A stretch of 41,710 nt of DNA from Sorangium cellulosum (GCA_020720045.1 DYPH01000041.1:1-41710), one strand, 5' to 3'; positions 16,002-24,852 are shown, counted from the stretch's first letter. Numbers and translations: made by a program. Notes: generated from the letters alone by a model not told the origin.

Positions 16002-17411
16002 ATGAAGGTCCGTCGCGCGAAACTGGTTTGTACCCTTGGCCCCGCCTGCGATTCCGAAGATGGCCTTGAGCGCATCATCGAAGCCGGCATGGACGTCGCG
16101 CGGCTCAACTTTTCCCACGGCTCCCACGAAGAGCACGGCGAGCGCTTCCGCCGCGTTCGCGAGGCGAGCGAAAAGCGCCGCAAGGCGGTCGCCGTCCTCC
16201 AAGATCTCTGCGGGCCGAAGATCCGCACCGGGACGCTCGTCGAGCCCTTCGATTTGATCGCCGGCGCGAAACTCGATTTGTTTGAGGGCAAAGAAGGGGG
16301 CACCCCCGGCGCCATTCCGATCCAGTACGAAGGGCTCGCGGAAGACGTCCGTGTCGGCGATCGGATCCTCTTCGACGACGGGCGTATCGTCCTCGAAGTG
16401 CTCGCCGTGCGCGGCGATCGCGTCGAGGTCCTCGTCGTCCAAGGGGGCGGCATGCGTGCCCGTATCGGTGTGCATTTGCCCAGCAAAACGATGCGCCTCT
16501 CCGCGCTCACCGAGAAGGACAAGGCCGATCTCGCCTTCGGTCTGAAGCTCGGCGTCGACTACATCGCCCTCTCCTTCGTGCGCCGCGCCGAGGACCTCCA
16601 CCTCGTCCGCGAGATCTGCCGCGAGTGGGGGAAGCCGACGCCGATCATTGCCAAGATCGAGACGCCCGACGCCGTCGAAAACCTTGAAAGCGTCATTGCC
16701 GCTTCCGATGGCGTGATGGTCGCGCGTGGCGACCTTGGCGTCGAGTTTCCGCCGGAGCGGGTGCCGGTCATCCAGCGCCAGATCCTCGGCGTGGCGCGGC
16801 GGGTCCGTCGGCCGGTCATCGTCGCGACGGAGATGCTCCAGTCGATGACGAAGAGCACGCGGCCGACGCGCGCCGAAGCGAGCGACGTCGCCAACGCCGT
16901 CTACGCGGGGACCGACTGCCTCATGCTCTCCGGCGAAACGGCGACGGGCGACCACCCGATCATCGCCGTCGAGATGATGAGCGCCATCGCGATGGAGGCG
17001 GAAGCGAGCTCCTTTTACGAAGCGATTCCGCATATTTCGCGCGCCAATAACGTCGCCGAAGCGGTCGCACGCGGGGCGGTCAACACGGCCCGCGAAATCG
17101 GTGCAAAGTACATGGTCGCCTTCACCGAGAGCGGCACGAGCGCTCTCAACGTGAGCCTCGCGCGGCCGCCGATGCCGATCATCGCCTTCTCGCCGAACGT
17201 CCAGACCCGTCGCCAGATGGCGCTCCTGTGGGGGACGATCCCGCGGGAAATGCCGGCGATCCACGACCAGGACAAGCTCGTCGATTGGGTCAGCGCCGAC
17301 CTGATGGCCTCCGGCCTCGCGAGCCCCGGGGAGCGCGTGGTGATCGTCTTCGGCGCGCCGATCGGTGTGCCGGGATCGACGAACAGCATGCGTGTGCACG
17401 TGATCGGCTGA
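16002..17411 (+). CDS. pyk: Pyruvate kinase
   Basis: A 469-residue glycolytic enzyme converting phosphoenolpyruvate and ADP to pyruvate and ATP. The family segments are in order: RLNFSHGSHEEH and GPKIRTG (active site), then IAKIETPDAVENLE with the catalytic lysine, VARGDLGVEFP, ATEMLQSM, PTRAEASDVANAV and MLSGETATG. The C-terminal regulatory domain is present (TESGTSALNVSLARP). Length is normal for the bacterial enzyme. The gene is monocistronic and convergent with the kinase/FGE gene. Confidence 0.95.
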   Translation: MKVRRAKLVCTLGPACDSEDGLERIIEAGMDVARLNFSHGSHEEHGERFRRVREASEKRRKAVAVLQDLCGPKIRTGTLVEPFDLIAGAKLDLFEGKEGGTPGAIPIQYEGLAEDVRVGDRILFDDGRIVLEVLAVRGDRVEVLVVQGGGMRARIGVHLPSKTMRLSALTEKDKADLAFGLKLGVDYIALSFVRRAEDLHLVREICREWGKPTPIIAKIETPDAVENLESVIAASDGVMVARGDLGVEFPPERVPVIQRQILGVARRVRRPVIVATEMLQSMTKSTRPTRAEASDVANAVYAGTDCLMLSGETATGDHPIIAVEMMSAIAMEAEASSFYEAIPHISRANNVAEAVARGAVNTAREIGAKYMVAFTESGTSALNVSLARPPMPIIAFSPNVQTRRQMALLWGTIPREMPAIHDQDKLVDWVSADLMASGLASPGERVVIVFGAPIGVPGSTNSMRVHVIG

Positions 17412-17417
17412 CGCCTA

Positions 17418-17435
17418 ACCGGCTCCCCGGTCTTT
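17418..17435 (+). terminator. Possible weak terminator after pyk
   Basis: A short stem ACCGG/CCGGT with a 4-base loop is followed by CTTTG. The stem is short and the T tract poor, so support is weak. Confidence 0.3.
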
Positions 17436-17511
17436 GTCGGCCCTCCGTTCTCTCGCGACGCCGCGCTCAGCGAATTCGCAAGCGGTCGCGAACGGACGGG
17501 CCGTCCATGCC

Positions 17512-18690
17512 TCAATGGGGCATGTCGCTCGCGCAGCGGAAGCCGATCACGTGGGATTTCGCCGACGGCTCAAACGAATAACGCTGGGTCGGACGGACCC
17601 AAGACGCGAACCCGCCATTGAAGGCGCCGCCGCGAATGACGCGCTCGGCGCCGCTGGTGCTGCCGGTCGGGTCCTTCGCGTCGGCGTCGGTGTAGGGGCC
17701 GTAGAGATCGGCGGTCCATTCCCAGACGTTGCCGACGACGTCCTCCAGGCCGAAGCGGGATGCCCCCTTGGGGAAGGAGCCGACGGGGGCGGTCGCCGGG
17801 AAGCCGTCGTCGTCCGGATACATCGTCGGCATCGCCTGGCCGATCGATTTCCCCCAGCCGGTACACTCTTTTCCGCAAGCATTCAGGCGGGTTCCGTCGG
17901 GCGCTTCGTTCCCCCAGGGGTACGTGCGGCCGTCGGGACCGCGCGCCGCGAACTCCCACTCCCCCTCCGTTGGGAGGCGCTTCTTGGCGCGCGCGCAGAA
18001 GTTCGCCGCCGCTCGATGATCGACGCAATTGATCGGGTGCTTGGCGCGCCCGTTTGGATCGCGGGCGTTGCAGACGGCACCAAAGCCCTTCTTTTCCGCG
18101 GCCGAGATCCCCGCCCAGTTTACGTCGTTCGGCGCCGGCAGGCAGTCGCCGCGGTCGGAACAGGCTTTGTAGTCGGCGACGGTGACCTCCGTACGGTCGA
18201 TGCAGAACGGGGAAAGTGCGACGTGGTGGGCCGGCTTTTCCGCCGATTGACCGTCGTTCGAACCCTGAAAGAAGGACCCGCCCGCGATCGCGATCATCCC
18301 GGCGGGGCAGGTCGGTGGAGCCGGCGCCACGGATGGAGCGCCGACCGTCGCCGGGGCCGACGCCGATGGGGCTTCGCGCTCCGCGGTCGTCGGCAGCGCG
18401 TTGCGACGAAGGGCGACGAAGGCTCCAGCCGCGAAGACGGCCCCGAGGGCAACGGCGGCGACCACCCACGGGACGAGGCGGCTCGATCGGCCTTCAACCA
18501 GAGCCTGCGGCAATGGACCTGCCGGCGAAGAAACGGCGGGTGCGGCGACGATCGGAATGGTCGGCACCGCGCCAGGTAGCGGAAGCGGCGCTGTCGCAAA
18601 CGGACCGGGCCCATCCGACCGGAGCCGTTGCTTGCCCCGGACTGCGTCGAAGACATCGGAGAATCTCGAAAGGTTCCGAAGCTTAGCGGG
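17512..18690 (-). CDS. FGE-sulfatase (SUMF1-type) domain with TM segment, C-terminal part of kinase protein
   Basis: This frame is open from about 18690. It encodes a linker, one membrane segment (LVPWVVAAVALGAVFAAGAF), a low-complexity Ala/Pro stretch and then an extracytoplasmic formylglycine-generating-enzyme-like domain. That domain shows MIAIAGGSFFQGS, EVTVADYKAC, HPINCVDHRAAANFCA, RLPTEGEWEFAARG, YPWGNE, GNVWEWTADLYGPY, RVIRGGAFNGG and IGFRCA. In these kinases the domain is usually a sensor or binding module rather than an enzyme. It belongs to the kinase encoded just upstream, and an ATG at 18567 is only an internal codon. Adding one C in the CCCC run near 18688-18691 (minus strand) joins both parts into a protein of about 736 residues. 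Confidence 0.8.
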   Translation of the reverse strand, partial: PAKLRNLSRFSDVFDAVRGKQRLRSDGPGPFATAPLPLPGAVPTIPIVAAPAVSSPAGPLPQALVEGRSSRLVPWVVAAVALGAVFAAGAFVALRRNALPTTAEREAPSASAPATVGAPSVAPAPPTCPAGMIAIAGGSFFQGSNDGQSAEKPAHHVALSPFCIDRTEVTVADYKACSDRGDCLPAPNDVNWAGISAAEKKGFGAVCNARDPNGRAKHPINCVDHRAAANFCARAKKRLPTEGEWEFAARGPDGRTYPWGNEAPDGTRLNACGKECTGWGKSIGQAMPTMYPDDDGFPATAPVGSFPKGASRFGLEDVVGNVWEWTADLYGPYTDADAKDPTGSTSGAERVIRGGAFNGGFASWVRPTQRYSFEPSAKSHVIGFRCASDMPH

Positions 18691-19721
18691 GCAGGGCCCC
18701 CGTGACCGGCCTCCTCGGCGGCGCGGACCGCGGCCATGTGGGCTTCGACGACGGCACGTCGCTTCTTGCGGTCGCCGTCGAACATTTCTTCAACGACACG
18801 CCCGACGTCGTGGGCGCTTGTCGGCGTCCCGAGGTCGCGCAGGAGCCCTTCGATGGCGTCGCGGAAGGCGAGTGCGTCGGGATAGCGGTCCTCCGGCTTC
18901 GGGCTGAGGGCCCGTGCAACGACGGCGTCGAAGGTCGGCGGGAGTCGGTGCGCGCGTGCGAAGGGGGCCGGTGGCGGCTCATTGTCGAAGAGCATCCGGA
19001 GGACGACGTGGTTCGCCACGCCGGGGAACCGTCGGTCGCCGATCGCCGCTTCGTAGAGAAGCACACCGATTGCGTAGAGGTCGGCACGGCCGTCGATCTC
19101 GCTCGACGGGCGTTGGGCCTGCTCGGGCGCCATGTAGACGACCTTCCCCTTGAGGGAGCCGTCCTCGGTCTGGACCACGGAATCGGCCGCCTTCGCGATG
19201 CCAAAATCTGCAATCTTCGCAGTGCCATCGAAGGCAATGAGCAGGTTCTGCGGGGAGACGTCTCGATGGACGATGTGAAGCGGGCGCCCGTCGTAGTCGA
19301 CGAGGGTGTGGGCGGCGTGGAGCCCGAGGAGCGCATCGGCAAGGATGCGGAGCGCGTGGCGTAGGGCGAACGGCTCGGTGCGCCCTTCGCGGGTCGCCTT
19401 CCAGACGCGGCTCCGGACGCTGTGGTAGCTGGCACCATCCACGTATTCCATGGCGAGGAAGTGGCGCCCTTCGTGGGCACCGACTTCAAAGGTGCCGACG
19501 ACGTTCGGGTGCGACAGGCGCGCCGCGACCCGCGCCTCGTCCATGAACATCGCCACAAAGTTCGGATCGTCGGCGGCGTCGGCGCGAATTTGCTTCACGA
19601 CGACGAGCTTGCGAAAGCTCGCCGGGCCGGAGGCCATGGCAAGGTAGACGGTGGCCATTCCGCCAACGCCAAGTTCTCCGAGAAGCCGGTATTTCCCGGC
19701 GATCATCGCATCCTCGCTCAC
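18294..19721 (-). CDS. Serine/threonine protein kinase, N-terminal part (frameshifted)
   Basis: A eukaryotic-type (Hanks) kinase. GTG 19721 is preferred because AGGAG lies five bases before it; the ATG at 19736 overlaps that ribosome-binding site. Kinase motifs are GELGVGGMATVYLA (glycine loop), VVVKQI (Lys), HRDVSPQNLL (catalytic loop), ADFGIAK (DFG), GKVVYMAPEQ and RADLYAIGVLLYEA. The domain ends at about residue 290. After GHGGPAP (near 18690) the frame turns to Arg-rich nonsense, while a membrane segment and FGE-sulfatase domain continue in the next frame. It probably phosphorylates cytoplasmic proteins in response to a periplasmic signal. Confidence 0.85.
   Translation of the reverse strand: MSEDAMIAGKYRLLGELGVGGMATVYLAMASGPASFRKLVVVKQIRADAADDPNFVAMFMDEARVAARLSHPNVVGTFEVGAHEGRHFLAMEYVDGASYHSVRSRVWKATREGRTEPFALRHALRILADALLGLHAAHTLVDYDGRPLHIVHRDVSPQNLLIAFDGTAKIADFGIAKAADSVVQTEDGSLKGKVVYMAPEQAQRPSSEIDGRADLYAIGVLLYEAAIGDRRFPGVANHVVLRMLFDNEPPPAPFARAHRLPPTFDAVVARALSPKPEDRYPDALAFRDAIEGLLRDLGTPTSAHDVGRVVEEMFDGDRKKRRAVVEAHMAAVRAAEEAGHGGPAPLSFGTFRDSPMSSTQSGASNGSGRMGPVRLRQRRFRYLARCRPFRSSPHPPFLRRQVHCRRLWLKADRAASSRGWSPPLPSGPSSRLEPSSPFVATRCRRPRSAKPHRRRPRRRSALHPWRRLHRPAPPG
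18688..18700. other. Frameshift site in kinase/FGE gene
   Basis: A G/C-rich stretch with a four-base C run on the coding strand. A fifth C gives GHGGPAPAKLRNLSRFSD and joins the kinase to its transmembrane and FGE parts. Confidence 0.7.
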
Positions 19722-19867
19722 GTCCGCTCCTTTCATCCACGTTCCGGTACGTCCCGAACGTCCGGTCGAGTTGGGACCGGACGGGGCTCCTACGCGCGGC
19801 GCTCATTTCGGCTACGCGGTTGGTTCCTTTTGACCTCGGCGCGGGACCGTGAAAAAAAACGCGGTCC

Positions 19868-20650
19868 ATGAAGAGCCTCCTCGCTTCCGCCGCCTTTGTC
19901 GCCACCGTCGCGTTGACGGCCCATGCTTCTGCGGACGAACCGACCCCTGCGGCGCCCGCCGCACCGCCGGCGCCGCAGGCCGCGGAAGGGGCCAAAGTCG
20001 CCGCGCAGACGACCGCCGAGCAGGCCCAAAAGGCTGCTGCCCCGAAGGCGGAAGAGAAGAAGGCGGAAGAGAAGAAGGAAGAGAAGAAGGAACCCGAAGA
20101 CACCCATATTCGGGATTTCACGGTCCTTCTTAAGGTCGGCGCGGCGACGACCGGCGACCATACGCAAGACTCTGGGCCGGCTTCTGGCGGCTTTTCGGCC
20201 GGCATCGACGGCCTCTACGGCTGGAAATCGCTTCGGGTCGGCGGCTCTTTCTTCCGCTCGGGCGGCGCCGACGCGATGTACAACGGCTCGATCCTCGCCG
20301 GCGCTGGCCTTCGCGAGGGTCACGTGATCCTTCGCTTCCTGCTCGAAGGCGGCGTTCACGGCTACAGCGTGCGCCTCCCGGAAAGCTCGCAACGGGGCGG
20401 CGGGACGGTTGCGTTCCTCGGCGGCCGTCTCGACCTCGGGTACGTCTTCGGCGACGTCAACGCGAAGTTCCGCCCGGAAGTGGGCGTCGGGCTCGTGATG
20501 CAGCAGGACCTCTCAAAGAAGCACGTCTCCTACACGACGACGATGACCGACCGCTTCACGGATGTCACGACGGTCAGCAATCGCATGGTGCGCGTCGGCG
20601 GGGAATCGGCGGCCCTCTTCCTGAACGTCGGCGGGAAGTTCAACCTCTGA
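19868..20650 (+). CDS. Outer-membrane beta-barrel-like protein with signal peptide
   Basis: A 260-residue exported protein. The signal peptide is MKSLLASAAFVATVALTAHA, with probable cleavage after AHASA. An Ala/Pro-rich and then Lys/Glu-rich linker (KKAEEKKEEKKEPED) runs to about residue 78. The remainder has alternating strands (DFTVLLKVGAATTGD, LRVGGSFFRSGGAD, VILRFLLEGGVHGY, FLGGRLDLGYVFGDV) and ends in LFLNVGGKFNL, as an outer-membrane barrel would. No named family is recognised. It is divergent from the kinase gene and followed by a strong terminator. Confidence 0.75.
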   Translation: MKSLLASAAFVATVALTAHASADEPTPAAPAAPPAPQAAEGAKVAAQTTAEQAQKAAAPKAEEKKAEEKKEEKKEPEDTHIRDFTVLLKVGAATTGDHTQDSGPASGGFSAGIDGLYGWKSLRVGGSFFRSGGADAMYNGSILAGAGLREGHVILRFLLEGGVHGYSVRLPESSQRGGGTVAFLGGRLDLGYVFGDVNAKFRPEVGVGLVMQQDLSKKHVSYTTTMTDRFTDVTTVSNRMVRVGGESAALFLNVGGKFNL

Positions 20651-20684
20651 GCGGCCCGCCGTCGCCGCCCTTCCGCGCGACGAA

Positions 20685-20718
20685 ACCCCGGCCTTCTTTC
20701 GAGAAGACCGGGGTTTTT
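20685..20718 (+). terminator. Rho-independent terminator
   Basis: The stem ACCCCGG..CTTC pairs with GAAG..CCGGGGT across a short loop and is followed by TTTTTGTT. It lies 35 bp after the barrel gene; the convergent membrane protein gene ends just beyond it. Confidence 0.85.
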
Positions 20719-20726
20719 GTTGGGAA

Positions 20727-21371
20727 TTACTCGGCCCAGCCGAAGGCGACGATCGCCAGCGTGATCCCGAGCACGCAGACCCACACAAATAGGCGGACGG
20801 CGAATTCGCCGACGCCAATCGGGTGCTCGCTGAAGCCGGACGGGATGTAGGTCCCCTCGCGCACGGTGTGGAAGGCGGTCGCGACAAGGGTGCGGATCGG
20901 CGGGGCGCCGGTGCGGAAGTCCGCTTCGCCGGCAGCGCGTTCCTCGCGATGGACAAACGCGGCAGCGACCGATTCCGCGCGGGAAAGCGCCGGGTAGGGG
21001 ACCGACGCCTCAAACGTCGAACTGGGATCGACCCAGCCGTTTTTCAACGAGCCATCGAGGATCGCCGCCGGGTCGACCAATGCCGGCATCGGCCTCTGTC
21101 GCACCGGCACACGCCACGGAAGCAGCCGCACGACGCCCCACTTGCCGCGGCCGCCGAGCCCGATCATCCCGGCCCCCCACACCGGCGTGAGCGCGCATTG
21201 GCCGAGGCCGACGAGGCCGACGGCGAGCTGTCCGACAACGACGACGCCGCGCGCAAGTTGACCGATGGCGATGACCCCGTGGGCGATTTGGCCGATGGCG
21301 ACGATGCCGTTTGCCTGCTGACCAATGGAAAGCACAGCGAAATCCGGTTCGCCAAACGCAACGAGCTTCAT
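20727..21371 (-). CDS. Membrane protein with decapeptide GQ repeats
   Basis: A 214-residue protein. Residues about 15-62 are five near-perfect 10-residue repeats of the form IGQxAxGIVA ([43 protein letters not shown]), a pattern that may build a regular beta-helical or membrane-associated solenoid. The middle region is polar. The C-terminus has one membrane helix ([22 protein letters not shown]). No enzyme motif is visible and the family is not recognised. It stands alone, convergent with the outer-membrane barrel gene. Confidence 0.7.
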   Translation of the reverse strand: MKLVAFGEPDFAVLSIGQQANGIVAIGQIAHGVIAIGQLARGVVVVGQLAVGLVGLGQCALTPVWGAGMIGLGGRGKWGVVRLLPWRVPVRQRPMPALVDPAAILDGSLKNGWVDPSSTFEASVPYPALSRAESVAAAFVHREERAAGEADFRTGAPPIRTLVATAFHTVREGTYIPSGFSEHPIGVGEFAVRLFVWVCVLGITLAIVAFGWAE

Positions 21372-21441
21372 GGGGGCGAGCCTATCGCAAATCGCGACCC
21401 GCCGTGCCGGCGAGCGAATTCCCCGTGTTTTTACGTAGCAG

Positions 21442-21735
21442 ACCCCTGCCGGTCAGCCCTCTCGTACGGTTGAAGTGTCTCAAACCCCTGACCGTCAGCC
21501 CTCACGTACGGTTGAAGTGTCTCAAACCCCTGCCGGTCAGCCCTCTCGTACGGTTGAAGTGTCTCAGACCCGTGACCGACAGGGGTTTTGTACGGTTGAA
21601 GTGTCTCAGACCCGTGACCGACTGGGGTCTTCTACGGTTGAAGTGTCTCGAACCCGTTGCCGGTCCGCGGTTTTCGACGGTTGGGTGTCTCGAACCCGTT
21701 GCCGGTCCGCGGTTTTCGACGGTTGGGTGTCTCGA
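21442..21735. repeat. Seven 42-bp tandem repeats upstream of nadA
   Basis: Seven units begin at 21442, 21484, 21526, 21568, 21610, 21652 and 21694. The core TACGGTTGAAGTGTCTCA is conserved in the first five; the last two are identical to each other and shorter in conserved core (ACGGTTGGGTGTCTCGA). The central part of each unit diverges most. An eighth, degenerate unit starts at 21736. As 42 is a multiple of three, several frames are open by default, so coding is not implied. Confidence 0.95.
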
Positions 21736-21775
21736 ACCCCCTGCCCAGGATGGCCCGGCACGCCAATTTCTTTGG

Positions 21776-21988
21776 CCGCCGTCAATCGCGACGCCGGTCC
21801 CCGTCCATTTCTCTGGCCGTCGCGAACGGACGGGCCCTCTCCAGCAGGGCCCGCCGTCAATCGCGACGCCGGTCTCCTCAAAATGGGGTGGCGCTCGCGA
21901 ACGGACGGGCCCTCTCCACCAGGGCCCGCCGTCCCTCGCGACGCCGGTCTCCTCAAAATGGGGTGGCGCTCGCGAACGGACGGGCCCT
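21776..21988. repeat. 75-bp tandem repeats with hairpin, reaching the nadA start
   Basis: Two full units, 21776-21850 and 21851-21925, and a partial third, 21926-21988, which ends at the ATG of nadA. Across each unit border a near-perfect hairpin forms: ACGGACGGGCCCT (21826-21838) pairs with AGGGCCCGCCGT (21846-21857). Units contain TCGCGAACGGACGGGCC, also found at 17485-17502. Confidence 0.93.
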
Positions 21989-22987
21989 ATGGTCTCCGCG
22001 ATGGTCACTTCCGCCCTTTCGCAGCTCCCCATCTATGGCCGCGACACCGAGAAGACGCATGCGTCGAACCTCGATCTCGAAGTAGAGATTGCTCGTTTGA
22101 AGCGGGAGAAGAACGCCGTCGTTCTCGCCCACTACTACCAGGATTCAGACATCCAGGACGTCGCCGACTTTCTTGGCGATTCCCTCCAGCTTGCCCAGGC
22201 TGCAGCGACGACGAAAGCCGATGTGATCTGCTTCGCCGGCGTCCACTTTATGGCAGAGACGGCGAAGATCCTGAACCCGGAACGGATCGTCGTCGTCCCC
22301 GATATGGAGGCCGGTTGCTCGCTGGCCGACGGCTGCCCGCCCGACAAATTCGCGGCGTGGAAGGCGAAACATCCCGGCGGGATCGCCGTAAGCTACATCA
22401 ATTGCTCGGCGGCCATCAAAGCGCTTTCCGACTACATCGTGACCTCCAGCAACGCCGAGAAGATCGTCGCTTCGCTGCCGAAAGATCGACCGATTCTCTT
22501 CGCCCCCGACAAGAACCTTGGGCGCTGGCTCGAACAGCGGACCGGGCGCAAACTCGAACTCTGGCCGGGGAGCTGCTTGGTCCACGACACCTTCAGCCGG
22601 CGCAAGATCGTCGCCCTCCGCGAGCGCCACAACGGGGCGAAAGTCCTCGCACATCCGGAATGCGAAGAGGCGGTCCTCGAGCTCGCCGACTACATCGGCT
22701 CGACGACCAACATCCTCAAGTTTGCCCTCGCGTCGGCCGACACGACCTTCATCGTCGCGACTGAACCGGGAATTCTCCACCAAATGCGGAAACAGGCGCC
22801 GACGAAGGAATTCATCGCCGCCCCGCCCGAGGCGAACTGCGCCTGCAACGAGTGCCCCCACATGCGCAAAAACACACTGGAAAAAGTGTACTACGCGCTT
22901 CGGGATCTCGAGCCGCGCCTCGAGATGGACGAGTCGCTCCGTACCGCGGCGCGCATCCCCATCGATCGCATGCTCGCTTTAAGCTGA
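21989..22987 (+). CDS. nadA: Quinolinate synthase A
   Basis: An iron-sulfur enzyme of de novo NAD synthesis that condenses iminoaspartate with dihydroxyacetone phosphate to give quinolinate. Family motifs are [35 protein letters not shown], the cluster cysteine in [31 protein letters not shown] and [19 protein letters not shown]. Starting at ATG 21989 or ATG 22001 gives 332 or 328 residues, normal for the family. The frame is open far upstream, but that part is tandem-repeat sequence and not NadA. No Shine-Dalgarno sequence precedes either start, because the repeat array runs directly up to it. nadB and nadC are not nearby. Confidence 0.93.
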   Translation: MVSAMVTSALSQLPIYGRDTEKTHASNLDLEVEIARLKREKNAVVLAHYYQDSDIQDVADFLGDSLQLAQAAATTKADVICFAGVHFMAETAKILNPERIVVVPDMEAGCSLADGCPPDKFAAWKAKHPGGIAVSYINCSAAIKALSDYIVTSSNAEKIVASLPKDRPILFAPDKNLGRWLEQRTGRKLELWPGSCLVHDTFSRRKIVALRERHNGAKVLAHPECEEAVLELADYIGSTTNILKFALASADTTFIVATEPGILHQMRKQAPTKEFIAAPPEANCACNECPHMRKNTLEKVYYALRDLEPRLEMDESLRTAARIPIDRMLALS

Positions 22988-23027
22988 AGCTTTCGTCTTT
23001 GTTTCCGGTCTGGTAACGCGGGAACCG

Positions 23028-24299
23028 ATGATTCTGCGTGATCCTGTCCACGGACTTGTGAGCTTTGAGTCGGAGGAAGAAGCCGTTCTTCCGCGTTTGA
23101 TGGATACCGCAGAGGTCCAGCGGCTTCGGCGCGTAAAGCAGCTCGGGGTCGCCTGTTCCGCCTTCCCCGGCGGCGAACACACGCGCTTTTCCCACGCGAT
23201 CGGCGCCGCCTACGTCATGAAAAAGCTGCTCGTGCGCCTGCGGGCGATCCACGAGCAGCTCCCGTTTTGGCAGCGCGTCACCTCCCAGAGCGCCCGCGAC
23301 GCGCTTGCCGCCGCGTTCTTGCACGACGTCGGCCACGGCCCCTACTCACACCTCTTTGAGGACTCGCTCCCCGGCGCCCCCCATCACGAGGTCTGGACGG
23401 AGAGGGTCCTCCTCGATCCGTCGACGGAGGTCCACCAGGCGCTCGCCTCCCACGACCCGAAAATGCCGACGCGCGTCGCCGCCCTCGTCCGTGGCGAGCA
23501 CGAGCTCCCCTACCTGGCAAAAGCGGTCAGCGGCATGTTTGACGTCGACCGTTGCGACTACCTCTTGCGCGACGCCCATTTTACCGGCGTCGGCTACGGG
23601 AAGTTCGACCTCGACTGGCTCCTTCGCAGCCTCCGTTTTGGACCGGCAGAGTCGCTCGCCATCGACGGCGCGAAGGGACTTCCTGCGATTGAAGCGTTCC
23701 TTCTTGCGCGCCTTTTCATGTTTCAGCAGGTCTACCTCCATAAGGCGACCCGCGCCGCCGAATGGATGGTGAAGCTTGCCCTCCGGCGGGCCAACAACCT
23801 CCTCGCCGACGGCACCCGCCTCCCGCAGACGCCGCGCGCCATGCAGCTCGCCGCGTTTGGTGCCGAAATTCCGCTCGCCGATTACCTCGTCCTCGACGAC
23901 GCCACCCTCGAAGTGGCGATGCGCGCCTGGGAGGAGGGGCCCGACCCGATCCTCGCCGAGCTCTGCAAGCGGGCACGCGTCCGTTCCCTTTATAAAACCC
24001 TTGAGCTTTTCGGCGAACAGGCGACGCCGCACGGCCGGGAACGCGCCTTCGAGATCGCCCGAGAGATCGCCGCCGCGCGGGGCTTTGATCCGGCATGGTC
24101 GGTCGGTCTGGATGTGGCCGGTGACACGCCGGTCAATACGAAGAAAGAGGAGCTCCTGGTCGTCTTTCAGAAGGGGCCGGTCCGCCCGCTCGCCGATGTG
24201 AGCTTCCTCCTCGGGCGCCTCGCAAACGAGCGCCTCGAGCGGGTCCGCATCTTGATGCGACCCGAACTCCGCGACGAAGTCATTCAGGCGCTCGCCTAG
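23028..24299 (+). CDS. HD-domain phosphohydrolase (SAMHD1/dNTPase-like)
   Basis: A 423-residue protein that begins with the typical IRDPVHG-like start (ILRDPVHGLVSF) and QRLRRVKQLG. The metal-binding residues are in TRFSHAIGA (His56), FLHDVGHGPYSH (His99-Asp100 and following His residues) and FDVDRCDYLLRDA (Asp, about 182-194). The family hydrolyses deoxynucleoside triphosphates to nucleosides and triphosphate, or acts on related nucleotides; some members take part in phage defence, though nothing here points to that. It lies 40 bp after nadA in the same direction and may be co-transcribed. Confidence 0.85.
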   Translation: MILRDPVHGLVSFESEEEAVLPRLMDTAEVQRLRRVKQLGVACSAFPGGEHTRFSHAIGAAYVMKKLLVRLRAIHEQLPFWQRVTSQSARDALAAAFLHDVGHGPYSHLFEDSLPGAPHHEVWTERVLLDPSTEVHQALASHDPKMPTRVAALVRGEHELPYLAKAVSGMFDVDRCDYLLRDAHFTGVGYGKFDLDWLLRSLRFGPAESLAIDGAKGLPAIEAFLLARLFMFQQVYLHKATRAAEWMVKLALRRANNLLADGTRLPQTPRAMQLAAFGAEIPLADYLVLDDATLEVAMRAWEEGPDPILAELCKRARVRSLYKTLELFGEQATPHGRERAFEIAREIAAARGFDPAWSVGLDVAGDTPVNTKKEELLVVFQKGPVRPLADVSFLLGRLANERLERVRILMRPELRDEVIQALA

Positions 24300-24306
24300 A
24301 CACTCA

Positions 24307-24852
24307 TTATCGGAAGTAGCGCAGCCACTCGTCGGGGAGCGGTGCGTTCATCATCTTCTCGGCGCCGGCGCGGTCGGGCAACACAAACGTCATTTTGCTC
24401 GTAAATGCGAGCTCCTCGGATTGCGTTACGGCGACTTCGACGTCGACAAGGCGCGCCAGGTTTCGCGTGATCGAGCCGCGGCCAAGGAGCGGCACTCCGA
24501 GGCGAATCGGGCGCAAGAACCGCGAATTCATGGTGCCGGTAAAGCCGAAGTGGCCGCGTAGGAGCACGATCGTCCAGACGGCGAGTTCGTCGGCGAAGGT
24601 CGTCAAGAGGCCGCCATGCATCATGTTCGAGGCCCCTTGATGCAAGTCGCTCGGCACAAACGAACTGAGTACCGCGGTGCCGCGTAGGGCGAGCTCGCCC
24701 GTCTCCGTGACCGGGTTTTCCACGGAAAACTGCATCCGAAGGCCGCTCGGGTGGTCCGGCGCGCAGGCGAAACAGCGATTGTTGGGACCAAAGAGGGAGC
24801 CGCCCGTCATCCCCGAAATCGTGGGCGGGTGGGGATGGTCGACGGCGCTCAT
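24307..24852 (-). CDS. PaaI-type hotdog thioesterase
   Basis: A 181-residue hotdog-fold protein. The active-site motif MHGGLLTTFADELAVW (about residues 78-93) places HGG and the catalytic acid of the PaaI family. The N-terminal CFACAPDHPSGLRMQF is a typical lead-in for this subgroup. The likely reaction is hydrolysis of an acyl-CoA thioester; the acyl group is unknown. It is convergent with the HD gene and lies just downstream of the tRNA-His terminator. Confidence 0.82.
   Translation of the reverse strand: MSAVDHPHPPTISGMTGGSLFGPNNRCFACAPDHPSGLRMQFSVENPVTETGELALRGTAVLSSFVPSDLHQGASNMMHGGLLTTFADELAVWTIVLLRGHFGFTGTMNSRFLRPIRLGVPLLGRGSITRNLARLVDVEVAVTQSEELAFTSKMTFVLPDRAGAEKMMNAPLPDEWLRYFR

Noticed and set aside
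21311-21988. N-terminal extension of NadA through the repeats
   Set aside because: The repeats are multiples of three and leave several frames open by chance. NadA from 21989 or 22001 already has normal length.
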